Of a stretch of 64,000 bases of DNA, positions 33,006 through 42,833 are shown one piece after another. The stretch is from Favolaschia claudopus (taxonomy: Eukaryota; Basidiomycota; Agaricomycetes; Agaricales; Mycenaceae), in contig JAWWNJ010000016.1 of NCBI GenBank assembly GCA_037176885.1, forward strand, positions 1,798,001-1,862,000, written 5' to 3'. The notes below the pieces were generated by a model. The model had not been told where the DNA came from, made no database searches, and saw only the letters and a list, made by a program, of their open reading frames with translations. The position numbers and the translations under genes are program-made. Each line of letters starts with the position of its first letter. Position 1 is the first letter of the stretch.

Positions 33006-35727
33006 ATGCATCGTCGTTTCTCCTCCCTCGTTAAGCCTGCCAGGGCCTCCGGCTCAGTTGACCTTGGATACGATGACGATCACGAGTCGAAAGCCTCGAC
33101 TGTCGTGAAGGATGAGCCCCTCCCTCCTGCGTCGACAAAGATCAAGCGCTTGGATTACTACTACTCGCGGTGGTCCAAGGGATGGAAGTACAAGGTATGA
33201 TTGCTTTTACTTCTTTGTGAAATTGACGCGTCTGACTCGATGTCCCCAGAACATGAACTCCAAGGTCACTGTGGAATCGCTGCCTGTCCTGGGTGGCAAT
33301 GGCAACGACCCATGGAAGGAGTATAACTTTGTGTGAGTCCGCTGACTTGACATCTCGGTAGAGGCTTATCGTCGACAGTGTCGTACGCACAATTCCGCAG
33401 CAAGAGAATCGCCAGCCAACCTTCAAAATCGTGATCAAGAGCGAGTACCTCCTGAAAGCATGTCAAGACGTGATCAAGACCTGGCCAGGTGTCTCATGGC
33501 ACGCGGATCCACTGGAGGTAACCACCCCCTCTGTCCCCCATCCTCACACTAATACCACACCCCGCAGCTCGAACCCGAGATCTTCCTCACCTGGCTCCCC
33601 GACTTCCAAGCCTACCACAACGCCCTCACCTCCCTCAAACACCCCACCCCCCTCCAAACCCACCTCGCCTCCTCCACCGCCCTCCTCCTCGCCTTCCTCG
33701 CCACCGACTACCGCACCACCATCTCCACCATCTCGCGCCTCACCGCCCACGCCGAAATCACCTACGACCTCCTCTACGCCATCCTCGTCCCGCGCACGCT
33801 CCTCGTCGCGCGCTGCGCCGTCACCGGCCTCGAGCGCCTCTTCCTCCTCCAGTCCTTCGTCCGCACCGCCATCGACGGCGTCCCCGCGTATCAGCTCGCG
33901 CTGGAGGCGGTGGATCTGGTGGACCGCCCGATGACGCAGACGGTGGTGGTGGGAAGGGTCGCGACGGTGGTGTACATCCCGTATTTCAAAGGCGCGATGC
34001 GGATTGATAAGTTGGATGCGTATCCGATTAAGTTTTATGCGGGTGGGGAGGAGCGGTTGAGGGAGGTGGTGGTGGAGCGGGGGAAGAGGTGGAGGGAGTT
34101 GATCGGGGTGCATCATATGCAGTATAGTGGGATTGCGGCGCTCAAGTGCGGGGGGAAGCTTTTGAGGCATAACGTGCGTGGTGTTTACTCGTTCTCTTCT
34201 TTCTGTCATGCGCGCTCATACACATACACATTCCTCACCCGTGCTTGCAGGTCAAAAGCCGCATCATGGTCGACCGCGCGACCTTCCACCGCCTCAACCC
34301 AAACTACTCCTTCCCCCTCCCCGTCCCGCCCAAGAACGACTCCCCCGACGGCCTCGACAACAACAACATGGATCCCAACATCAACATGGGCTACGACGCC
34401 TACGGCCAGCCTATACAGATGCCCGCCCCGGGACAAGCGTTCGGCGACAGCGCGCTGGTGCACGCGCAGGCGCAGGCGGCGAATGCGACGAGCGAGACGG
34501 TGGAGCTGAGCGAGGAGGAGCTGTTGTTGACGCCGACGGTGGTGTATGGGTTTTCGTTGGCGGATAAGATTTGGCGTGCGTTTTGCTTTCTTCTTCTCCT
34601 CGCCTGTCCCAACCCCACCTCTCCGGTGTCCCCATTTTTTGTTTCACTCGGCTTCCTCACATCATCCTCATTCATATCTTGCGATATTTAGTCGAATTCG
34701 ACGTAACGAAAGTGCTTCCTGTGCAATGGAATGCCGACGCTTTTGAGAACCTCGTTCTCCCTGCAGACCGGAAGACCCTCCTTCGTTCGCTCGTGGAAGC
34801 GCATCACGAGGAGGCGGGCTTTGATGACTTTGTGAAGGGCAAGGGTGCGGGATTGGTGGTGAACCTGTTCGGTCCGCCTGGTGTTGGTACGTCTTTCCTC
34901 TCCCAACTACTCCCCCATGTTCATCCGCTTCCTCTTACCTCCGACTTCTACTCCTTCCTCCCCGCATGTCTCCTCGTCTCCGCTAACACACTCCTCCACA
35001 GGCAAGACCTTCTCGGCCGAAGCCACGAGCGAGCACGTCCAGCGCCCTCTATACGTCATCGGCGGTGGCGACCTCGGCACGCGCGCGGCGGACCTCGATG
35101 CATCGCTTGAGCGCGTGTTCGATGTCGCGACGGCGTGGAAGGCTATCGTGCTCATCGACGAGGTACGCCTTTCCTCGAATTTTCCTTTTATAGAAGGTCT
35201 CCGCTGACGATGAAATTCCCAGGCGGACGTCTTCCTCGAACGCCGGTCGCTGCATGATTTGGAGCGCAATGCGATGGTTGCGGTCTTGTGCGTCTCTCCC
35301 CTCCCTCCCCTGCAGAATCCACTCATAATCAATTCACGAATCAACAAACAGCCTGCGCCACGTCGAATACTACCGCGGCATCCTCTTCCTCACCACCAAC
35401 CGCGTCCAAGCCTTCGACGAAGCCTTCCTCTCGCGCATCCACGTCGCGCTCCACTTCAGCGAGCTCTCCGAGGCGTCCCGCACGCAGGTCTGGCGCGCCT
35501 TCGTGCGCCGCGCCGGGGCGACTGAGGGGGAGATCGGCGAGGCGGAGATTAAGGCGTTGGCGAAGAGAGGCGTGAACGGAAGGCAGATTAAGAATGCGGT
35601 GCGGACGGCGTGTTCGCTTGCGGTGGCGAGGAGGGAGAGGGTGGGGATGGGGCATTTTGTGGAGACGTTGGATGCGATGGATGAGTTTACGGAGCAGTTT
35701 GGGGTGAGTGGGGGGAGGGCTGAGTGA
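33006..35727 (+). CDS. AAA+ ATPase with N-terminal DUF7025 domain, about 730 aa
   Basis: About nine exons encode a protein of roughly 730 aa. The N-terminus (DYYYSRWSKGWKYK, then TFKIVIKSEYLLKACQDVI, EPEIFLTWLPDFQAY) and the middle (TVVVGRVATVVYIPYFKG) fit the DUF7025 region. The AAA core has Walker A GPPGVGKT split by an intron between the Gly and Lys codons, Walker B IVLIDEAD followed by FLERRS, sensor 1 LFLTTNR, and an arginine-finger region (FDEAFLSRIHVALHF). Sensor 2 is in NGRQIKNAVRTA. This architecture is widespread in filamentous fungi as single-ring AAA proteins of unknown substrate. No transmembrane segment or signal is present. The body is very GC-rich with heavy C at third positions. 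Confidence 0.9.
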
Positions 35728-36042
35728 GAGTCGATGTTGAGGGCAGCGGCGAGAGCAGGTAGGATGGGTTTCGAATTGGTGTATAGTAAAACAGATGAAA
35801 TTCTCAAGTTCTTGTATGTATACATGTATCACGATTGTAAGACTCGCGCGAATGAACAAAAATTGCCTTCACTTGTTGTTCTGACTCGGACTCGCTTTCA
35901 CCGTCATTGAAGACATGAATGCATCCCTAGATTGACTATCCCACACACTGATTCTGTATGTAGACTCTCCACTGCATCGACTGCGAGTCAAACACACAAA
36001 GTTAAGTAAAACAAGCCACGCCATTCCTAGTTGCCAATCTCA
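35728..36042. other. Short gap between convergent genes
   Basis: 3' flanks of the ATPase and of SnoaL copy B; nothing else seen. Confidence 0.4.
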
Positions 36043-36627
36043 TCAAAACAACGGATGCGGGTTCAGCGAATGCTCCGGCCTCTCCTGAATCACATCCCAA
36101 TGCTCCTGAACACACGTCCCATTAAATCGAAACACATCCACCACCGCCATCGGCTGCGTCACCGGCGCCCCGTCCAACCCCGGCCCAGTATACCCATCGA
36201 CGCGATAATGCGCCCAGCCAATCGGGGCCGCGAACGCCCTGTGGAGGACTTGAATTTTGACTTCTGGGGCGCCGAGGAAGTTGAAGACGGCGTTGAAGCT
36301 GCCGTGGCTGCCGTCGGGGACGAGGGGGTTGTGTTGGATCATGTCGGAGGCAATGTGTGTGTAGGCGCGGGTGTAGTTTCTGGGGGGTGGAAGGAAGTTT
36401 TGGGATGAGGAGATAGATTTAATTGGAGATGCAGTGAGATGGATATTTTGCGATGCTCACTTCGTGACGAGGAAGTCCTTGATGAAGACCTCGAAGATCT
36501 TTTCCTGTTCGAAAGGAAGAGCGCGGTGCACCACACATGGTTTGGGTTCGGGCTGGGTGGTGGTTTGGCTGGCGACCGAAGCCACAAAGGCCAAGAGGGC
36601 GGTGAAGAAGGTTTTCGTGAAGTGCAT
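36043..36627 (-). CDS. Secreted SnoaL-like protein, copy B, 167 aa
   Basis: Exons 36627-36461 and 36379-36043 join over an 81-bp phase-2 intron, giving 167 aa. Signal peptide MHFTKTFFTALLAFVASVAS, then PKPCVVHRALPFEQEK. The body contains SDMIQHNPLVPDGS and the family signature AVVDVFRFNGTCVQEHWDVI. It has a small insertion (GYTGPGLDGAPVTQPM) absent from the other copies. It is closest to copy C, with which it is divergently arranged. Function: predicted NTF2-fold pocket protein acting outside the cell; substrate unknown. Confidence 0.86.
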
Positions 36628-36701
36628 TATCCCGGTACTTTCAGGTATTGTTTCAGGTGAGAGAACGAACTGAAGAACGAGACTGGAACGGAAGAGCAGT
36701 A

Positions 36702-36707
36702 TTTATA
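36702..36707 (-). promoter_or_regulatory. TATA box of SnoaL copy B
   Basis: TATAAA (in TATAAATA) on the reverse strand, about 75 bp upstream of the start codon. Confidence 0.55.
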
Positions 36708-37349
36708 CGCAGACTGGCCTGCGCCCATGACCATTTGGCGTTGGTCATCCAAGTTAGCCCATATCCACTCAGACCTCGAATCTCCCTGCCTAAAGACGCG
36801 GGTTCGAGCTCTTTGGACGCGTAGTGCCACGGCCACGAAAGGTCGTGATCGGAAATTTTTATCGAACTATTGTAAGCACAGAAAGCAAAGTTGCGGGTGA
36901 AATGCTGAGATGAACGCTCGAGGCGGACGGATACGCGGAAGTGCGCTGCAGGCGAAGGATGCGAACGCGATGGCGTCGGGAGATACGGAGTCGGTGGTCG
37001 AAAATGGGAATACTTCCCGCCTCTGTCTGAGTCTGTCACTGAGTCGCGAGTTTTAAGTATAGACCGTCTGAGATGCGATCCCCCGTTTTTCCTTGCATGT
37101 CCGCCTTTGGGATACTTGTGTTGAGCCCCGAAGGATCGGCGGTCGAGTCGACAGGTGAGTATATGCCAGAAGTGTGGGAGTGGGACTCGGCTATTTAAGC
37201 GAGTCCCACTATTGATCGGTTCTGCATCAACTGCAATCAACTGGCGATCAGCAAATCAAACGTTCATCAATCCCCGGCATTAAGAGCCGAGGAGTGTATT
37301 TTATCTGTTTAATGTCTTTCTACAGTAGTTTCTGTACTAATATATTTCC

Positions 37350-37372
37350 TGGGGGGAACGTGGTTCCCCCCA
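37350..37372. repeat. Perfect G/C hairpin inside the transposon
   Basis: TGGGGGGAAC-GTG-GTTCCCCCCA forms a 10-bp stem with a 3-nt loop, followed by ACCCCCC. A second C-run block (GGGGGAGACCCCC) follows near 37470. Confidence 0.75.
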
Positions 37373-37497
37373 GACCCCCCTCCTTTGGCCTGACGGCATA
37401 TTTGATTAATTCTACTCACTAACTCGAGTTTTTTTGCTGTTTACTCCGTAGATTTAATTCATGTAGCGCGGGGGAGACCCCCGCGGACCCCCCTTGA

Positions 37498-37561
37498 CGC
37501 TCGCCGCTAGGCCCACTGCGTGGTGCCGTCGCTCGCCGCTGGGCCCACTGCGTGGAGCCAG
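37498..37561. repeat. 32-bp tandem repeat, two copies, inside the transposon
   Basis: Two head-to-tail units start CGCTCGCCGCT and contain GGGCCCACTGCGTGG-type sequence, differing at about three positions. Confidence 0.7.
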
Positions 37562-37764
37562 GAATATTTTAAAGCGTCGGAGCGTGTTTTTTATGCTAAT
37601 TACGTGCAAATGATTCAGATCATATTTACTGATGTGCCGGCAAGCCGAGTCCCACTATCAGAGCTCGAATCTCAACATCCGAGCATCCGAGTCCCACTAT
37701 CGGCCTTTATCCGGGGTTTACCCGAGTCCCACTCCCACACTTCTGGCCATTCCTCTCGACAGGT

Positions 37765-38655
37765 GGTGGAGGGAAAGATAAAACTGCGCAATGTGGCAGT
37801 GCTGATGGTCAACAACGTGTTCTCCCGCTCTCCCACGCTTTTGATACAGGCGGCTTCCTTCAGCTTCGTCCTCTTGCCCGGTCTCTGCCTCTCTCGCACG
37901 TTCATGCTGAGAGAGAAATAGATTTATAGCGCGCGATATACCTGAAACAGCTAACAATTTGAACCAAATTAAAAAGCAACCCATTTCGTGCCGGTTGCAC
38001 ATCTCGAGCCGAAGGTTGATTGAGACCGCATATGCCTGATTTCTCTGGCTCGAACGCAAGTCGAAAGCTCATGCTGAACTCGAGTTCAGAGAATGCGATG
38101 TCATTCTCAACTGTTAACTTAGCCATCAGGATGCCGCTCAAAAGCCGAGCGGGCCGGCGGAGTCAGACCGGCATTGTGCGGCAAGCCATGATGGCCAGTC
38201 AAAAAAAGCCGTTGCATTTAATTAATATGGTTATTGTGCCTCTTCATCTACAGAATGACCTCCAACTTGCCGCCACCCGATTTTTGCCATGGTGTGAGGA
38301 TTTCTCAAGAAAACGGGGTTCGCAACGTATTTATCCGACGGGTCCACCTCTCGGTCTGTCGGCCATTTGGGGATCATGTCGCTTGAGTAAATTGCTTTCT
38401 GTGCTTACAATTTCTTACTCATATGTCCACCGGAACACCGACATTCTTCAGCAGAGGCATGTAGCCGCTACGAGCCGGTTACCATTTATGCGTTGAGTAC
38501 TCGTATATTGCAGAGCTTTTTACAAAGCGTGCCGTGAGCTTGCGGAAATTCTCGTACTTCTTTCTTAGAAGGGTGTGAATATAAATGCTTCGGTGTTAAC
38601 TTCAGTTCTTCATTCAGTGTTCACTCGTCAAGACTCAAAGTACTCACCACCAGCA
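37765..38655. other. Upstream region of SnoaL copy C
   Basis: No supported gene. TATAAAT at 38580-38586 lies about 75 bp before the start of copy C. The frame at 38020-38496 is open but not protein-like. Confidence 0.4.
38580..38586 (+). promoter_or_regulatory. TATA box of SnoaL copy C
   Basis: TATAAAT, 76 bp upstream of the ATG, matching the spacing seen in copies A and B. Confidence 0.55.
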
Positions 38656-39215
38656 ATGCGCTTCACGAACACCTTCTTCGCCGCCCTCCTCGCCTGTGTG
38701 GCGTCGGTCTCAAGCCAAACCGCTGACCAGCCACAACCGGCGCCGTGTGTCGTACGCCGAGCATCGCATCACCAACAGGGGAAGATCTTTGAGGACCTGG
38801 TAGAAAACTTCTACCGCACCAAGTGAGCAACACATTACACTTTTCCACAATCAGATTCAATTTACTCAAACCTAAATTCACTCACCCCATCGAATATAGA
38901 AATTACACCCGCGCATACACCCACATGGTCGCCGACCTCATCCAGCACAACCCCGCTGTCCTCGACGGCTCCAACGCCTCCTTCACCACCGTCGTCGGTC
39001 TCATCGGCCCCCCCTCCGTCAAGGTGCAGGTCTTGCGCACGGCGTTTTCCGCGCCGTATGGATGGGTGCACTGGCGCATTGACGGATTGGGCGGGGCAGA
39101 GCGGCCTTCGGCTGTGGTGGACATATTCAGGTTCAATGGGACGTGTGTGCAGGAGCATTGGGATGTGATTCAGGAGATGCCGGCGGAGTCGGTTAATCCG
39201 CATCCGTTGTTCTGA
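38656..39215 (+). CDS. Secreted SnoaL-like protein, copy C, 160 aa
   Basis: Exons 38656-38822 and 38900-39215 join across a 77-bp phase-2 intron, giving 160 aa. Signal peptide MRFTNTFFAALLACVASVSS precedes APCVVRRASHHQQGK. The body shows VADLIQHNPAVLDGS, a mid-region VRTAFSAPYGWVHWRIDG-like block (sequence VLRTAFSAPYGWVHWRIDG), and AVVDIFRFNGTCVQEHWDVI ending NPHPLF. Two Cys and several N-glycosylation sites fit an extracellular protein. Exon 1 aligns with copy B without gaps, so B and C look like an older inverted duplication. Confidence 0.87.
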
Positions 39216-39904
39216 ATCTCAGGGCACCGGGGTGCTATTGTTGGATTCATCTCGAGGAAATCTTCAAAGTCCTTAATTTTTTTGTTTTGAATTTCAAAGG
39301 CTCCTGTTGAACTTCAACCTGAACTCAATTTCTATTCCGATGCCGCCTATCACGATGCCGATGTCATTGTCAACTGTCAAACGTTAATCTCCAAAAAGGA
39401 AAAAGTACAGTAGAACAAGGCAAGCCTCCGCTTCGCTCCGGCAAATAATCTGGAATAACTTCATTCTTGATTCATTAGAATCGGAAATTTGAGGGAATGA
39501 CACGACACCAACAAACTCATTGGCAAGCTGAGCTTGACGGAAGATCACCAGTAGAGAAATTGAGAGAAGCAGCGGTATGTAGGGAGCCAAAAAAACGTTG
39601 TACGTTCCATGCCGGGTACTTATATGCGCTTGGGACGTGACTTAGATATAGCTGTTGAGAAGCGCAGCAACAAAGATGCGGAAATGAATTCTCAACTTGT
39701 ACAGTCCTCGTTGTGAAGGGATTCAGAAAGTAGCACTCCGCAGACCGCAGTCACCAAGAAGGTGCGTAGCAGATAATGGTGAGAATTTTTGAGTGGGCCT
39801 GACAGGTAATTCAGCCAAAGACGACGAATCGAACAGGCTAAAAGGAGATATTGCACCGCCGACTCACCATCTCGTTAAAGAACGGTTAATACACTCAACC
39901 CCGC
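39216..39904. other. Intergenic region
   Basis: 3' flanks of SnoaL copy C and of the reverse-strand 7TM gene. A reverse frame at 39384-39590 is hydrophobic but has no ATG; no gene is called. Confidence 0.4.
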
Positions 39905-41364
39905 TCACACCTTCCTCTCCACCCCATACCCATACAAATCCGTCGTCGTACTCGTAGACACCATCACCCCACCGCCAAGACCAAATTCCTTCTCTCTCTC
40001 CTTATCCTTCCCTTCGCGACTACGATCCATATAGTTATTGTTATCCAGCCTCGACAGCGCCATATCTTGCGTCTGCGTCTCCGACGAATGTGGGTGGGTG
40101 AATTGGAATGGAATCGTCAGCGTGTGTCGCATGCTCCCGGGATGGCGGGAGTCATTGCGGTCGGGGTGGTAGTGGGAGTACGAGTGCGGTGTACGCGCAC
40201 CGCGAATCAGAATGAGATTGAATGTTATTCCGACGCTGTGGATCTCCTATCATTCAGCGGTGTCAGCATATACGAGAATTGTGGAGAAAAGAGAGAGGGA
40301 GAGGCTGATGAAGAGGTAGACAAGTAGTACTACTCACCAGGGCAGACACGGGATAATGCCACGTACTCCCAATTGTATACGTCGCTAACGTGAAGATCGA
40401 GACGAAGGTGTAGATCATCCCGCTCTCGATGATGTTGCGCATGGCGATCTGGAGGGTGCCTGATGGGCGTCGCGAAGCTGAGTTCGAAATCGAGGTGGAG
40501 TTGGTTGAGAGGGTGGATGCGGTTTGGAGACCGATCTTTTTGTTTTGGCGGTCGACGGTGTAGATTCGGAAGACGATGAGTGCTAATTAGAAGTTGGTTG
40601 ATTTGAGTTAGGATGTAGGATGTATAATGAGACAAGAGGAAACGGCGTACAAGTTGTGAGGATGTTGATACTGATTGTAGTGGACCAAAATGCTTGGCCC
40701 CATGGTTGGATTGCGGTGGAGATGATGAGGCCGCGAGTGGCTTGGGAGAGGATGTCGAGGAAGCGCATGACTATGGCGACGTTGACTAGCCATACGGTGA
40801 GAGGGACTACATTTCCCGAGTGATTGGGGTAAGTAAAAGAATGTTTTGGGTATAATATTACACACCGGCGATGACGATCCAGGATCTGTTCCATAAGAAC
40901 CAGCAGCGGTATATCTTCATGATTGTAAACGAAAGTGGGAACCGAGAAGGGTGAAACTAGAATACCAAGATAGCGTCTCCGAGCAGGGATTGAAACGGGA
41001 CGCAGAAAGACTATTATTACCTATTGGATCAATTTCGGCTTTTGGTCGGCAGACGTACCTTAATCATTGTCTGCCAACCCGATCCATGAGTGAATATCCG
41101 CGAAGGCCCCCCGGGTCCGTCGTAGTTGAACGCCTGAACAAGCGTAATGCTGGCGATAACAAGATCCAAGGTGCTATTGATGAAAAGCAGCACCGACGCG
41201 ATCACCATCGCCCATTTTATTTCGGAGCGCCGCCGCCATCGCTCGCCACCGTCCTTCGTCAATAAAATCCGACCAGCAATTCCAAGGGTGACGAGGTAGA
41301 TACCGTACATGATGCAACCGAGAGTCTGCTCGACGAGTTCGGCGGTGGGGAGCGAGAGCGCCAT
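39905..41364 (-). CDS. Seven-transmembrane protein, fungal orphan receptor type
   Basis: The reverse-strand multi-exon gene begins MALSLPTAELVEQTLGCIMY and runs through hydrophobic helices: GIYLVTLGIAGRILL, WAMVIASVLLFINSTLDLVI, FVNDAILIYRCWFLW, WIVIAG with VVPLTVWLVNVAIVMRFLDI, and IIESGMIYTFVSIFTFATYT. The order and the IYRCWFLW helix fit the large basidiomycete 7TM group related to DUF6533/6534 proteins. A soluble tail of about 90 aa ends SREGKDKEREKEFGLGGG then YGYGVERKV. Plasma-membrane location and a sensing role are inferred. An upstream in-frame ATG at 41409 is possible. A 50-bp piece of its first exon region recurs in the repeats at 48.25 and 57.72 kb. Confidence 0.72.
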
Positions 41365-42833
41365 TGGAGGATGGATGGGGGTAGCTGGCGGTAGCAAGAG
41401 GGGAAACACGCTGCACGTTGGCCAGCGCGTTCAGGGCGGTCTTTTCATGCCTCTCGCCATCTGCCCATCAGTGCCAGGAGAATAGCCTAGAACTGGGCGA
41501 GGAGGATTGAGCGGCGAGAAGAGAACTTGAGCCCCTTGCTTCGGGGGATCCGGATTTCATGGCTGCTGATTCGTCGACAAGACAGGGAATCGTGTGAGGA
41601 GGAGACCGAGTTGGTGGTGGTAAACATCTTCAGCAGGAGAAAAAGGAAACGGGCCGGTGTTTGCGGTCAGTGTTATGTCACGCTCGTCACATCTTTTGCG
41701 ACAAACTCTCATCGTTTTCGGCGACTCTGGGCTGGCGGCGCTGGCATCTGAAGGATGTCCAACAATTATGTTTGAAAAGTCTATCTATAACACTCTGCCA
41801 GCGGGATCTGAAGGGTTCTATTGCTCTAGTGGTTAGACGCCGACCGTCGCATAATTCGCGTGGGCATCGCTTCCAGACATTCAATACTTATCCGCAAAAT
41901 GAACTATAATCATCGGCTCTTGCGTTCCGAGCGAGGACCGTGTGGTTGGACCGTTTGAGAATTTTACCCGATAAAATCTAAACCAGATCCGTATCTAAGT
42001 AAGTATATTTGCTCGCCCGACAATCTCGCTCGCTACCTTTGATACTTCTTGCTCCCTCCAACAATCCTGCTGGTCTCATTTCAAGTCATTTTATGAAACG
42101 AACATCTATCATGCTCAACCATATCACAGATAGGCATGTCTTTTGACCTTTGGCTGAATACAACTTCTTAAGTGAGTCAAATCAATTGTTCGATGCGATA
42201 TCAGGTTCTTCACCTTCTCTCGCATCTTTTTTTCTGGCTGATCCACGGCTCCAGATTTTCTTGAGGTTGGTCCCCTCATCTGCCCTATGCTATCCCCTTG
42301 GCTTCATGCAAGCTATCTTCGTCTCCTACTGAGCACTTTTTGAGTAAACTCTCACCGAAAAGTCAAGACTTACTTTGAATTGAACCACGGTTGTCCGACA
42401 ACATGCAATGATCTGATCTACGGACTCAATGCTCCGCCGGGCAAAAGACAAACCTCCGTCTCCCATTCGTCCAATCTCTGCCGTTACAGTGGATCCCCGC
42501 GGAAAGAAGACGGCCAGGCTAGCAACATTTCTGGCACCTTGTGAATGATCATCATGCAGTGCCTGGGACGCTCCTCCCAGGCTCTCAAGCACCCACACAC
42601 CTGTCACCCTTGTGTCTTCTTCCTTCAGTCTATCCATCCATCCACCAGGTCTGTCCATCCCAACCACTCAATAGCTGGGTGGGGTGCCTATCAGGCAGCC
42701 AAAGATCCCATCCCATTAAATAGCTCAATCTTCTTTCGTTCTTGTTCTAGTTCCCTGGACCCTGGATTGACCGCCCCCACGATACCGTCTATTCGTTCGC
42801 TCAGGAGGCTATACTATTACTAGTGCACTATCA
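41365..42833. other. Divergent intergenic region between the 7TM and transporter genes
   Basis: No supported gene. Positions 41495-41535, upstream of the 7TM gene, are partly copied in the 48 and 57 kb repeats. A faint tRNA-like stretch at 41815 was examined and rejected. Confidence 0.45.

Larger units (their letters stand above)
37148..37764. mobile_element. 599-bp non-autonomous DNA transposon with 9-bp target duplication (Mutator-type candidate)
   Basis: The 9-mer TCGACAGGT stands at 37148-37156 and again at 37756-37764. Between them (37157-37755) lies an element starting GAG and ending CTC. Its ends are inverted repeats: left GCCAGAAGTGTGGGAGTGGG (on to ACTCGG), right the exact complement, preceded on each side by 8 poorly matched bases. 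CGAGTCCCAC recurs inside at 37200, 37646, 37688 and 37723, like subterminal repeats. No coding frame of note exists, so it would need a transposase in trans. Nine-bp duplications are typical of Mutator-like elements, but the superfamily call is inference. Confidence 0.68.

Noticed and set aside
33544..34209. 221-codon open frame antisense to the AAA ATPase exon
   Set aside because: It is a mirror of a very GC-rich coding exon (extreme His/Pro then Glu/Gly bias), while the forward frame encodes a clear conserved protein with splice sites.
36653..37240. 195-codon reverse frame upstream of SnoaL copy B
   Set aside because: It overlaps the TATA box of copy B and the end of the transposon and has no protein similarity.
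39384..39590. Hydrophobic 68-codon reverse frame that looks like a signal peptide
   Set aside because: It has no ATG start (begins with TTG), no introns and no recognisable mature part.
41815..41887. tRNA-like stretch (CTCTAGTGGTTAGAC resembling an A box)
   Set aside because: No pairing acceptor stem and no good B box; at best a decayed tRNA-derived fragment.
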